In this document: positions 46,943 to 55,366 of the stretch, piece after piece
Numbering within the stretch: the stretch's first letter is position 1
Layout of the letters: each line of letters begins with the position of its first letter
NCBI GenBank assembly: GCA_947474065.1
Contig: CANJHD010000001.1
Span: 44,029-108,028 of the forward strand
Reading direction: 5' to 3'
DNA from: Planctomycetaceae bacterium
Lineage (GTDB): Bacteria > Planctomycetota > Phycisphaerae > Phycisphaerales > SM1A02
Length of the DNA stretch: 64,000 bases
The notes under the pieces: generated by a model
Seen by the model: the letters and a program-made list of their open reading frames with translations, nothing else
What the model was told of the DNA's origin: nothing
The model's database searches: none
Program-made: the position numbers and the translations under genes

Positions 46943-46945
46943 CCC

Positions 46946-47776
46946 GTGATCGATACCCACTGCCATCTTCTCTATGACGGAATCCAGGAACGCCTCGAAC
47001 GCGTCTTGATCGATGCACGCAGCGCGGGCGTCAGTGGCTTCATCACGATCGCCACCACCACGAGTGACGCGGTGCGTGGCGCCGAGCTTGCCGCGCAGCA
47101 CGGTGACGTCTGGTGCACGTCGGGCATTCATCCACTACACGCTGCGGATCCAATTTCCTGGGAAGACATGCATCGCGCCGCCCTCCATCCCAAATGCGTG
47201 GCGTGGGGGGAACTTGGTCTTGACAACCATTACGCCGAGCCGCCGGCCGCGCTGCAGGTCCGCGTTCTTGAAGAACAACTCACGCGCATTGCTGCGTGGC
47301 GCAGTGAAGGCCTCGTAAAGCCAATAGTGATTCACTGCCGCCGTGCTGTGCCGCAACTCCTGCCGATGTTGCGCGCAAGCGGATTACCTGCGGATCGATT
47401 TGTCTTTCATTGCTTCACTGAAACGCCCGATGACGCGCGCGCCGTTCTTGATTTCGGTGCGTGGATCAGTTTCACCGGCGTCGTTACGTTCCGCAGCGCG
47501 CCTGAAGTTGCCGCCGCCGCCAAATTGGTGCCTGATGACCGCATCATGTGCGAAACCGATGCGCCGTTCCTTTCCCCCGAGCCCATGCGCGGCGCGCGTC
47601 CGTGCGTGCCCGCCTACGTGATGCACACCGGGCTATTCCTTGCAGCTTTGCGAGGAACTTCGTTTGACGTCTTCGAACGCACCGTTGATGCGAATGCAAG
47701 GCGTTTTTTCAGCCTTCCGGCGACCGCTGGGCGCCCCGCCGCTGCCCCGCCTACCTCGCCAACGCCGCACGACTAG
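46946..47776 (+). CDS. tatD: TatD family metal-dependent DNase
   Basis: A 276-residue TIM-barrel hydrolase. GTG 46946 gives MIDTHCHLL, the N-terminal metal motif. VIHCRRAVPQLL, FHCFTE and CETDAPFLSPEP carry other metal ligands. Characterised TatD proteins are 3'-5' DNases and act in DNA repair. Located just upstream of tatC with 39 bases between, though TatD is not part of the Tat translocase. The C-terminus is Pro/Ala-rich. Confidence 0.9.
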   Translation: MIDTHCHLLYDGIQERLERVLIDARSAGVSGFITIATTTSDAVRGAELAAQHGDVWCTSGIHPLHAADPISWEDMHRAALHPKCVAWGELGLDNHYAEPPAALQVRVLEEQLTRIAAWRSEGLVKPIVIHCRRAVPQLLPMLRASGLPADRFVFHCFTETPDDARAVLDFGAWISFTGVVTFRSAPEVAAAAKLVPDDRIMCETDAPFLSPEPMRGARPCVPAYVMHTGLFLAALRGTSFDVFERTVDANARRFFSLPATAGRPAAAPPTSPTPHD

Positions 47777-47815
47777 CCTGACCCACCGTTCCCTCGATTT
47801 CCGAACGCCTGCCAC

Positions 47816-48886
47816 ATGCCACTCGATCAAGACCAGCACACGAATGACGGACTGATGAGCAGCTTCATGTCGCTCGGCGGGCATCTTGATGAATTGCGCA
47901 GTCGCCTCATCAAGGCGACCATCATGCCGCTCGTGCTGGGATGCGGACTCTTTGCGGCTGGCACCTACGTGCGCGGGTTCCTCGTGCAGCCACTGATGGA
48001 CGCGCTCGCTGCACAAGGACAGCCCACCAACCTTCAAGTATTGAGCCCCACCGAAACACTGATGGTGGATCTACAGATCGCCATCTGGGCATCGATCATG
48101 CTGTCGATGCCGTGGATTCTGTATCAGCTCTGGAAGTTTGTATCCCCAGGCCTGTATTCGCATGAGCGCCGCTACGCGCAGTTTCTGATTCCGCTCTCTG
48201 CGATCTTGGTGGCGGTTGGTCTGACTGGGCTGTACCTAGCCATGCCGTACATGTTGTCGCTCCTCATCAGTTTCGGCGTGGAGGATCCGCGCACGATTGC
48301 GCCGCCACCATCAGCACTGGTAGAGGGAACGCCGCGCATTCCTGTTCTTGAGACAGATCCTGCGAGTGCAAATGCTGGCGAGGTGTGGATGCTGAAGAAA
48401 GATTCGCAGCTCTACATTGCACTCGACACCGCTCGCCCAGACGGGCGGCTTGAAGTGCGAACGATTCCTACGCGCACCACCGGCAACCTCACGCAGCAGT
48501 ACCGACTGGAAGAATTCATCAATTTCCTGCTGTTCTTTGCAGCAGCCATCGCATTGGCATTCCAAATGCCAGTGGTGGTGCTGCTGCTCGGATGGGTCGG
48601 GATTTTGAACACGAAGATGCTTCGCAAGTACCGCCGCCACGCGCTCTTTGTGTGCGCCATCCTGGCAGCCGTCATTTCACCGACGGTGGATATGTTCACC
48701 ATGCTCGCGCTGATGGTTCCGCTCTATCTGCTCTATGAGCTCGGCATCATCCTCTTGGTGGTTGCGCCAACGCAAGCAGTGGCTGAGGGCGGCGTCATTC
48801 GAAACACGCTCGGCACGATGATCGGTCGCCCAAAGTACAAGGCCAAGAAGACTGATGGCGATGAAGGCGATGAGGGCGACGGATGA
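47816..48886 (+). CDS. tatC: Twin-arginine translocase subunit TatC
   Basis: A 356-residue membrane protein; TatC forms the receptor of the Tat pathway. MSLGGHLDELRSRLIKA is the conserved cytoplasmic N-terminus, and the FVSPGLYSHERRYAQ motif follows the second helix. Between helices three and four (about 155-230) is an 80-residue insertion with a polar, Thr-rich sequence not found in E. coli TatC (258 residues). The last helices (VISPTVDMFTMLALMVPLYL) are conserved. The Tat-type signal on ActB makes this pathway relevant to the respiratory complex. Confidence 0.92.
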   Translation: MPLDQDQHTNDGLMSSFMSLGGHLDELRSRLIKATIMPLVLGCGLFAAGTYVRGFLVQPLMDALAAQGQPTNLQVLSPTETLMVDLQIAIWASIMLSMPWILYQLWKFVSPGLYSHERRYAQFLIPLSAILVAVGLTGLYLAMPYMLSLLISFGVEDPRTIAPPPSALVEGTPRIPVLETDPASANAGEVWMLKKDSQLYIALDTARPDGRLEVRTIPTRTTGNLTQQYRLEEFINFLLFFAAAIALAFQMPVVVLLLGWVGILNTKMLRKYRRHALFVCAILAAVISPTVDMFTMLALMVPLYLLYELGIILLVVAPTQAVAEGGVIRNTLGTMIGRPKYKAKKTDGDEGDEGDG

Positions 48887-49476
48887 GTCGGCATTGGCGC
48901 GGCGGAAACGCGCTGCTCCGAATGGCCGGTCCAAGCGCACTGCGGGCGGGCGCGCGAGCAAATGACGTCGGCATGATGTTGCGCGCCATGACGCTGGCGC
49001 GGAACGCTGCGCAGCGCGGCGAGGTGCCCGTAGGCGCAGTGGTCTATCACGGACGCACGGTTGTCACTGAACATGCCAACGATCGTGAACTCACCGGCGA
49101 TCCAACTGGCCACGCTGAGCTGGTTGCTATGCGCGATGCTGGTCGTGCACGGAGAGCGTGGCGACTCTCCGATTGCTCACTTGCCGTGACGCTCGAGCCA
49201 TGCGCCATGTGTGCGGGGGCGATCGTCAACGCACGGATCGGCCGCGTGTTCTTTGGTGCACATGACCCGAAGGCGGGTGCGTGCGGCAGTTTGTGGAGCA
49301 TCCCGGCGGATGGGCGACTCAACCACCGACCGCCGATTGTTGCGGGAATTCTTGCGAAGACTTGCGGCCGACAGTTGACTTCGTTCTTCGCCCGCCGCCG
49401 TCAGGAACGCACGGCATCGCGTGATGCGTCAACGAAGCCGTCGCCAAGAATCTCGCGCAACACCACGGTGGCGTAA
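48883..49476 (+). CDS. tadA: tRNA-specific adenosine deaminase
   Basis: A 197-residue cytidine-deaminase-fold enzyme converting A34 to inosine in tRNA-Arg(ACG). Zinc motif HAE has H77 and the catalytic E79, and PCAMC supplies C107 and C110. ATGA overlap with the tatC stop. N-terminal 25 residues and C-terminal 30 (basic, ending RISRNTTVA) extend past the usual 150-170. The last 76 bases overlap the convergent truD gene, a longer antisense overlap than is typical. Confidence 0.88.
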   Translation: MSRHWRGGNALLRMAGPSALRAGARANDVGMMLRAMTLARNAAQRGEVPVGAVVYHGRTVVTEHANDRELTGDPTGHAELVAMRDAGRARRAWRLSDCSLAVTLEPCAMCAGAIVNARIGRVFFGAHDPKAGACGSLWSIPADGRLNHRPPIVAGILAKTCGRQLTSFFARRRQERTASRDASTKPSPRISRNTTVA

Positions 49477-50720
49477 GCACCGGCAGGCAAGTCAAACGCC
49501 ACGCGAACATACGGCCCGTGATCGTCGAAGCCAGATTCAATCTCTGGGTTTGCAACCTTGATGCGAAGCGGTCGACGATCGCCTGCCGGGCGTCGTCCCG
49601 CCTCTTGGAATCGCGCAGGATCGCCGCCGAAAGTCACGATGGCAGCACGCTCGCGCTCAGCAACTGCGCCGGAACTTTGCAACCCATCAGGACCAGGCAG
49701 TGGACCGGTTGCGGAAATCTCAAATCGAGCAGCGCGTGCCGCGAGTGACTCGTCGCCACTCACTGCGCAGTCTTCTTCGCTGACGATGAACTTTGCACCG
49801 TTCCCATGCTTGAACGCCACGTCGCCTTGCTCAACTGATCCGAAAGTTCCTGCCGCGATTCGTTCATCAAGCACGCGATTGAAGACCGCCGACTGCCACG
49901 CATCAGTCCAAATTTCTTGGATCGGGCGCGGCACCGCGCGGACTGCTGTGCGCGCGTCAGTTCCGCGCATGAGCGCTCGCGTTGCGGTGCGTTCCGCATC
50001 AAGACCGCGCGGCCACAGCCCCACCGCTTCGGCATAAAGGCCAGCGTCCACCGCCTCGCGCGCGGCTCGTTCTGATTCAGGAAACGCGCTGCCCTTGGTT
50101 GAAATGAGTTCACCCAATATCTCAGCGTGCCGAGAACTCAGAAGCAATGCGCCCAGAATGTGATTGTTGTTGCGCATGCCAAAGCGTTGCGGTCCAAAGT
50201 GATTGGGAACGCCCAGTGCCTCTAACTCACGCAAAGCGCGCCACACTGGCGGGGCGCGGAACGGCTCGATGCCGCGAATGCGAATAGAAAATCGGTTGCC
50301 CACCAAGTGCCCACGGCGCAGTTTGTTGGAATGCCATGTGGACCAAAGCACTTGAACCCGCTCATCGGTGATGGCGTGCATCTCAGGCTTTCGCGGCAGG
50401 TGAATGCTCACCGTCTGACTCGTCACCGCCACGCGATCCTTCATGCCCGCGGTGCCAATGGCTTCTGTTCCTACATCAAAGTGCTTACACAGCAGGCCGA
50501 CCATCTCATGATGGGTCATCCCTTCTTTGACAATGCGTAGATAAAGATGCTCGCCCTCGCCACATGGGTCGTAAAGCTGCAGTTCTTCCACAAGAAAGTC
50601 GCCGGTGCGTTCCTTAATACGCGCGCCTTCAATGTCCGCAAGCTGCACTAAGCGCCGCGCCGACATGGGCGATGGAAGAACAAGCGCGGGTGCGCAAACG
50701 CGTGGATCAGTTTCAGTCAC
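49401..50720 (-). CDS. truD: tRNA pseudouridine synthase D
   Basis: Modifies U13 of tRNA-Glu. A 439-residue protein with DFLVEELQLYDPCGEGEHLY (residues 41-60), and the catalytic Asp95 in GMKDRVAVTSQ. Motifs for the TRUD insertion domain and PNHFGPQRFG are intact. The C-terminus (IESGFDDHGPYVRVAFDLPA) matches the family. It overlaps the HAD gene start by four bases at its 5' end and antisense-overlaps tadA at its 3' end. Confidence 0.93.
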   Translation of the reverse strand: MTETDPRVCAPALVLPSPMSARRLVQLADIEGARIKERTGDFLVEELQLYDPCGEGEHLYLRIVKEGMTHHEMVGLLCKHFDVGTEAIGTAGMKDRVAVTSQTVSIHLPRKPEMHAITDERVQVLWSTWHSNKLRRGHLVGNRFSIRIRGIEPFRAPPVWRALRELEALGVPNHFGPQRFGMRNNNHILGALLLSSRHAEILGELISTKGSAFPESERAAREAVDAGLYAEAVGLWPRGLDAERTATRALMRGTDARTAVRAVPRPIQEIWTDAWQSAVFNRVLDERIAAGTFGSVEQGDVAFKHGNGAKFIVSEEDCAVSGDESLAARAARFEISATGPLPGPDGLQSSGAVAERERAAIVTFGGDPARFQEAGRRPAGDRRPLRIKVANPEIESGFDDHGPYVRVAFDLPAGAYATVVLREILGDGFVDASRDAVRS

Positions 50721-51343
50721 GCGAGCGCCCCATGAGCGCGCAGACCAGCCAATACCTGCGCGGCGGTGTCACGAGTGTGATCAATATGAACAGCGTTCCA
50801 ACCACACGCGCGCGCAGCTTCAATGTTCTCTGCAAGATCATCAAAGAAGACGATCTCCTGCGGCGTAGTTTCTGTGGCTATCTCAAAGGCGCGATAGATC
50901 CGCTGATCTGGCTTCACAAGGCCCATCAAGTGGCTGGCATGACGCACCTGAATGCGGCGGAATGCCTCGCTCGAATCAAGTTGTTCCCAGTGGTGCGCGT
51001 TGGTATTGGAAAGACAGGCGGTGCGCATGCCGGCGTGGTGAATGCGATCCATAAGTTGCGCCATGCCGGAATAGTCACCCAATATCCACGCGGCATGCAC
51101 CCGACGCACCTCATCAGTTGAGTGATCCTCAAGCAACTGCGCAAGCCCATCAAAGTATTTACCAGACTCCACTTCGCCACATTGATGAGCACGCAGAAGT
51201 TCCACCTTGCGCGGCGAATCAAGGCGCGCCTCTGCATTGGGATTGTGCACAACCCCCGCGGAGTGGCATGCCTCCTGCCAAGTTCGGCAGATGCGAACAA
51301 CAACACCGCCAAGATCGAAGACCGCAAGGCTTGGAATGCTCAC
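50717..51343 (-). CDS. HAD-superfamily hydrolase
   Basis: A 208-residue phosphatase-like protein. FDLGGVVV is HAD motif I with nucleophile D10; the second Asp of the usual DxD is replaced by Gly, as in the YihX/HAD-IA-like variant. ACLSNTNAHH is motif II, and IVFFDDLAENIEAARACGWN holds motifs III/IV. The substrate is unknown. ATGA overlaps on both sides place it in a compact truD-HAD-bifunctional-nuclease cluster. Confidence 0.8.
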   Translation of the reverse strand: MSIPSLAVFDLGGVVVRICRTWQEACHSAGVVHNPNAEARLDSPRKVELLRAHQCGEVESGKYFDGLAQLLEDHSTDEVRRVHAAWILGDYSGMAQLMDRIHHAGMRTACLSNTNAHHWEQLDSSEAFRRIQVRHASHLMGLVKPDQRIYRAFEIATETTPQEIVFFDDLAENIEAARACGWNAVHIDHTRDTAAQVLAGLRAHGALA

Positions 51344-51804
51344 GACTCGCTCTCGCCCTCGTCGTCTTCATCATCAGGTTCAACTAGTGGAGGGAGCTCT
51401 ACTGCCGCTTCTGCGGCTGCTTCGTCCAATACGCGATCGTCGACCAGCATGGGGACGCCGTCCGCAACTCCAAGGGCAATCGCATCCGAGGGACGCGAGT
51501 CCACCTCAATAATCTCCCCATCGCGCTCGATCATGAGTTTGGCAAAGAAAGTGCCTGCCTCGAGGTCATGAATGTGAATCGCCTTGAGCGTTCCCCCGAG
51601 TGCGCGAATGGTTTCCGCGAGCAAGTCATGAGTCTGCGGCCGCGAAATCTGCACACCTTTGATGCGGCGATCAATTGCAAACGCCTCCGGCAATCCAATC
51701 ACAATGGGAAACTTGCGCGTTCCACCCGTCTCAGTCAGTTCAATCACCTGCATATCCGCCATCTCGCGAATCAGAATGCGAGAGAGATGCATGGGAACCA
51801 TCAT
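51340..51804 (-). CDS. Bifunctional nuclease family protein (DUF151)
   Basis: A 154-residue protein with the DUF151 pattern: KFPIVIGLPEAFAIDRRIKG, RPQTHDLLAETIRALGG and VDSRPSDAIALGVADGVPML. Some plant relatives degrade RNA and DNA; bacterial roles are unclear. The last 30 residues are acidic. Overlaps the HAD gene by four bases. The start at 51804 (MMVPMHL) has a second Met. Confidence 0.75.
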   Translation of the reverse strand: MMVPMHLSRILIREMADMQVIELTETGGTRKFPIVIGLPEAFAIDRRIKGVQISRPQTHDLLAETIRALGGTLKAIHIHDLEAGTFFAKLMIERDGEIIEVDSRPSDAIALGVADGVPMLVDDRVLDEAAAEAAVELPPLVEPDDEDDEGESES

Positions 51805-51849
51805 GATGTGAGGATTCTAGGCGAGCCCCAGGTACTTCCGGTAGTGGCC

Positions 51850-52320
51850 TCAACCCCGCTCGGCGGTGCGGAACAACTCAAGCAATTGCGCTGGATCGGT
51901 GGCGGCATACACCTGCTCACGGAACGCAGGGTTCGTCATCAAGCGCGAAATGCGCCCGAGTGCCTGAATGTGATCGCTGGTCCGCTCGGGCGGTGAAACC
52001 AAGAGCACCACGAGCCGGACTGGCTTGCGGTCAATGGAGTCGTATTCGATGGGAGTGGCCATGCGGCCAACGGCCAAGCACAGCCCGTGTGCGGCGGCGG
52101 TCTTACCGTGCGGAATGGCGAGACCTTCACCAATGCCAGTTGATCGTTGCAGCTCCCGCTCCCACACGGCCTTTTTCACCGCGTTTGCATCGGAGATGCG
52201 ACCAGTCAGCGAAAGCGCATCAACAAGCGCATCGATCGCTTCGCGCTTCGTACTAGCGACCAACGGAACGACCACACATTGTGGGTCAAGAATCTCGGTA
52301 ACGGTCATCGGCGCTGGCAT
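51850..52320 (-). CDS. PTS IIA protein of PtsN/fructose type
   Basis: A 156-residue phosphocarrier. GGAG six bases upstream of ATG 52318-52320 fixes the start. H71 in LAIPHGKT is the phosphorylated residue. The domain (ERELQRSTGIGEGLAIPHGK) matches IIA-Ntr. No PTS EI, HPr or EIIC gene is in the window, so regulation rather than sugar transport is likely. 45 bases separate it from the DUF151 gene; both are on the minus strand. Confidence 0.85.
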   Translation of the reverse strand: MPAPMTVTEILDPQCVVVPLVASTKREAIDALVDALSLTGRISDANAVKKAVWERELQRSTGIGEGLAIPHGKTAAAHGLCLAVGRMATPIEYDSIDRKPVRLVVLLVSPPERTSDHIQALGRISRLMTNPAFREQVYAATDPAQLLELFRTAERG

Positions 52321-52420
52321 GCAGGACTCCGCGGTTGATCCGAACTGGCGAATCGGAAAATTATACCAATGCCCGGCGCGCATATTGCACGACGGCACGA
52401 TGTCTCCGTTCGATATCGGT

Positions 52421-53842
52421 TCAGGCCGGGGAAATCAGGGCGCCAAAGCCACCATCCGCATATGCCGAATCCGGCTCTCCGGGCATGCCACGGGGCTCAC
52501 GGACCTCAGTCCGGGCAACGCGACGGCCGATTCGCCCTGCCGCCCACTGCGCCTGAGCGAGGTTTTCCGGCGGCTCAAGACTGCACGTGCTGTACAGCAC
52601 CGAACCGTTGGGCGTGAGGAACGGACGATGCTCTTCAACAATATCGCGCTGGACCGCAGTGATGGAATCGAGCCGCGCGCGGTTGAATCGGTACTTCGCC
52701 TCTGGTCGGCGAGACAAGACGCCCGTGTTGGAACACGGAACATCAAGCACCAACAGATCCACCTGACCAACAATCCGGCGCAGACCTTCCGGCGTGGTGA
52801 CCTTCACTTGCGGATGATCAACGAACGCCAGCGCCAATGCTCGCAAGCGCGCACCATCGACATCGGTGGCAACAATTTCAGCAGTCGGATGCAACGCCGC
52901 AAGCTGCCGCGTCTTTGTGCCGCGACCTGCGCACGCATCAAGTATCAACTTCGGACGCAGGCTGTCGGCAAGCCGCATCGGCTGCGCGCTCGCAGAATCC
53001 TGAACACGCGCTTCGGGGTACGCATCGAGCAATGCAATGAGCGACGAATGATCGCCACTCCACACGAATGATCCAGGATCGCTGTGCGGCGTGAGATGCG
53101 ATGTGAATGGCGAATCAGGGAGCACTGCTTGCTCAGGAACTCCAGAAATTACTGTTGGCGCCGGGCGCAACGAATGCACCGCGCGACTAAACGCAAGATC
53201 TTGGCCAGCGGAATTGATCCAGTGCAGCAAGAGATCCTCGCCAACACTGGCGGCTTCGGCAACACGCAACACGCGATCATCAGAGAACACCGGACGCTTC
53301 AGGCGCATAGCGCGGCCATCAGCGAGCGGCACAAGATCACGCCGATCGCGCCAGACGCGCGGAGCGGCATCGGCGCCTTCCACAAAGTCGCCGCGCAAAT
53401 CAATCATCTTGCGCAGCACCGCGTTTACAAATCCAGCCGCGCCGCGATGACCCTTGCCCTTTGACCACTCCACGGTGTCATCAACAACCGCGTGATCGGC
53501 AACATTTCCAAACAAGAACAATTGAGCACCCGCAGCAAGCAATGCCGCTTGAACGCGCGAGTCAACATTCTCCCAACGTCGATCAATGCAGGCCCGAGCG
53601 ATAGCAGTGAGCGTCATCCAACGATGCGCCACCGTGTGCTCAATGGCGCGCGCAAGCGAAACATCGCGCGCGTCGAGCGCGATGCCATCCGCGGTGGGCG
53701 CAACGCCCATATCGACAAACTCAAGATCAGGAAAGCGACCAGCCTGCCGCGCGAGGCGGTCAAGGGCCGCAACGCGGGCAGGCGATGGTGCTGACATTCG
53801 TGGTGTATTCGTTACGGAGGTGCTTTCGGCGGGTACGGTCAC
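52421..53842 (-). CDS. rsmB: 16S rRNA m5C methyltransferase (RsmB-like)
   Basis: A 473-residue protein with an N-terminal NusB-like RNA-binding domain (about 20-170) and a C-terminal NOL1/NOP2/Sun SAM-dependent methyltransferase. SAM site: ILDACAGRGTKTRQLAAL. The two catalytic Cys residues are in VLDVPCSNTGVL and YSTCSLEPPEN. Methylates C967 of 16S rRNA in E. coli. It lies 13 bases downstream of metK, which makes the methyl donor. The first possible ATG at 53842 gives MTVPAEST; a later ATG (MSAPSP) could also be used. Confidence 0.9.
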   Translation of the reverse strand: MTVPAESTSVTNTPRMSAPSPARVAALDRLARQAGRFPDLEFVDMGVAPTADGIALDARDVSLARAIEHTVAHRWMTLTAIARACIDRRWENVDSRVQAALLAAGAQLFLFGNVADHAVVDDTVEWSKGKGHRGAAGFVNAVLRKMIDLRGDFVEGADAAPRVWRDRRDLVPLADGRAMRLKRPVFSDDRVLRVAEAASVGEDLLLHWINSAGQDLAFSRAVHSLRPAPTVISGVPEQAVLPDSPFTSHLTPHSDPGSFVWSGDHSSLIALLDAYPEARVQDSASAQPMRLADSLRPKLILDACAGRGTKTRQLAALHPTAEIVATDVDGARLRALALAFVDHPQVKVTTPEGLRRIVGQVDLLVLDVPCSNTGVLSRRPEAKYRFNRARLDSITAVQRDIVEEHRPFLTPNGSVLYSTCSLEPPENLAQAQWAAGRIGRRVARTEVREPRGMPGEPDSAYADGGFGALISPA

Positions 53843-53855
53843 TCAGAAGCTCCGG

Positions 53856-55154
53856 TCATGCCATTGCCAGTTGGCGCTTGGCCTTCGTACTGGCCTTGGA
53901 ACTGACCTTGGAGCCCGACTTACTAGCAGCCTTCTTCACTGGCTTCGGCTCAACAACCGTGCGCGGGGTGCCGATCACGCCGGCCTTCTCGGCAGCCTTG
54001 CGGAGCGAAGCAGCCTTGTCGGTCTTCTCCCAACTAAAGGTGCCAACGCCACACTCGCCCGGGCGGCGACCGAAGTGGCCGTGCGTAGCGGTTGCGTGAT
54101 AGATCGGCTTGCGCAGACCGAGCGACTTGATGATGCCCTTCGGCGTCAGCTCAAACTGACGCTGCACTTCTTCGGCGAGCCACTCGTCCGCAACCACGCC
54201 AGTGCCTTGGGTATCCACCAACACGCTCGTTGGCTTGGCCACGCCGATGGCGTAACTCAGTTGCACTTCGCAAACATCAGCAAGCTTTGCGGCAACGATG
54301 TTCTTGGCGATGTAACGAGCCATGTATGCAGCACTGCGATCGACCTTTGATGGGTCCTTGCCGCTGAACGCGCCACCACCGTGACGACCACGGCCGCCGT
54401 AGGTGTCAACGATGATCTTGCGACCGGTCAGACCGCAATCGCCGTGCGGGCCACCAATTTCAAACTGTCCAGTTGGATTGACGTGAATGGTGATTTGATC
54501 GTTCCACCACTTGCCCAGGATCGGCTTGATGATGTGCTTAATGACCTCGGCCTTGAGTTTCTTCTGACCAGCAACGCCGTTCCACATTGGATCGTGTTGC
54601 GTGGAAAGAACCACGGTGTCAATGCGTGTGGGCTTGAGGCCGACATACGCAACAGTGACCTGGCTCTTCGCATCAGGACGAAGGCCCTTGATGATGTTCT
54701 TCTCGCGCACCAGTGCCTGGCGCTTGACCAGTTCGTGCGAGATGGCGATCGGGAGCGGCATGAATTCCGGAGTTTCCGTGCACGCGAAACCGAACATCAT
54801 GCCTTGGTCGCCTGCACCTTCGCGGTCAACACCCATGGCAATGTCTGCGCTCTGCTTGCCGAGCACAACACTGACGCCGCAACTCTTGTAATCAAAGCCC
54901 TTGTCTCCGCTGTCATAGCCAGCCTTGCGGACAGCTTCGCGAACGATGTCCGGAACGTTGACAACCGCATTGGTAGTGACTTCGCCCGCAATGACTGCGA
55001 GACCGGTGGTCACCAGCGTCTCACATGCAACGCGACTCATCGGATCCTGCGCAAGCATCGCGTCGAGGACGGCATCACTGATCTGATCAGCAAGTTTGTC
55101 AGGGTGGCCCATCGAGACGGATTCGCTGGTGAACAGGTAGCGCTTGTCAGACAT
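53856..55154 (-). CDS. metK: S-adenosylmethionine synthetase with Lys-rich tail
   Basis: A 432-residue MetK (typical 380-400). [20 protein letters not shown] is motif one, [12 protein letters not shown] the ATP-binding hexapeptide region, and [20 protein letters not shown] the P-loop-like motif. The last 30 residues, with K/S/A repeats ([20 protein letters not shown]), are an added tail resembling histone-like sequences. Likely the housekeeping gene; it makes SAM for the neighbouring RsmB. The 5' region has a seven-bp hairpin at 55206-55225. Confidence 0.95.
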   Translation of the reverse strand: MSDKRYLFTSESVSMGHPDKLADQISDAVLDAMLAQDPMSRVACETLVTTGLAVIAGEVTTNAVVNVPDIVREAVRKAGYDSGDKGFDYKSCGVSVVLGKQSADIAMGVDREGAGDQGMMFGFACTETPEFMPLPIAISHELVKRQALVREKNIIKGLRPDAKSQVTVAYVGLKPTRIDTVVLSTQHDPMWNGVAGQKKLKAEVIKHIIKPILGKWWNDQITIHVNPTGQFEIGGPHGDCGLTGRKIIVDTYGGRGRHGGGAFSGKDPSKVDRSAAYMARYIAKNIVAAKLADVCEVQLSYAIGVAKPTSVLVDTQGTGVVADEWLAEEVQRQFELTPKGIIKSLGLRKPIYHATATHGHFGRRPGECGVGTFSWEKTDKAASLRKAAEKAGVIGTPRTVVEPKPVKKAASKSGSKVSSKASTKAKRQLAMA

Positions 55155-55205
55155 GTCGGCTCCAGTGCTGGGAGAAATGTGCGTTCGGAACGGGGATCAA
55201 TCCAA

Positions 55206-55225
55206 CCATCCGGATACTCGGATGG
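55206..55225 (-). other. Hairpin in the metK leader
   Basis: CCATCCG (55206-55212) pairs perfectly with CGGATGG (55219-55225) around a six-base loop. It lies about 52 bases upstream of the metK start, on its probable mRNA leader. I do not recognise a SAM-I, SAM-II or other SAM riboswitch in this stretch. It may affect mRNA stability or belong to the divergent subtilase promoter region. Confidence 0.3.
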
Positions 55226-55366
55226 ATCAGCCTCATGCTATCGGTCGCGCCTGATTGCCGCAAATATGGCGCTCCATGATGAGTTCCCGGACTTTGACGG
55301 AAGACTCAGGTGAATTTCGTGGCACTCAACCGCTCACACCTTACTGTTGATCAGACTCAGACTTTC

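Noticed and set aside
55155..55310. SAM riboswitch upstream of metK
   Set aside because: Only a simple hairpin is seen; no conserved core of any SAM class could be matched.
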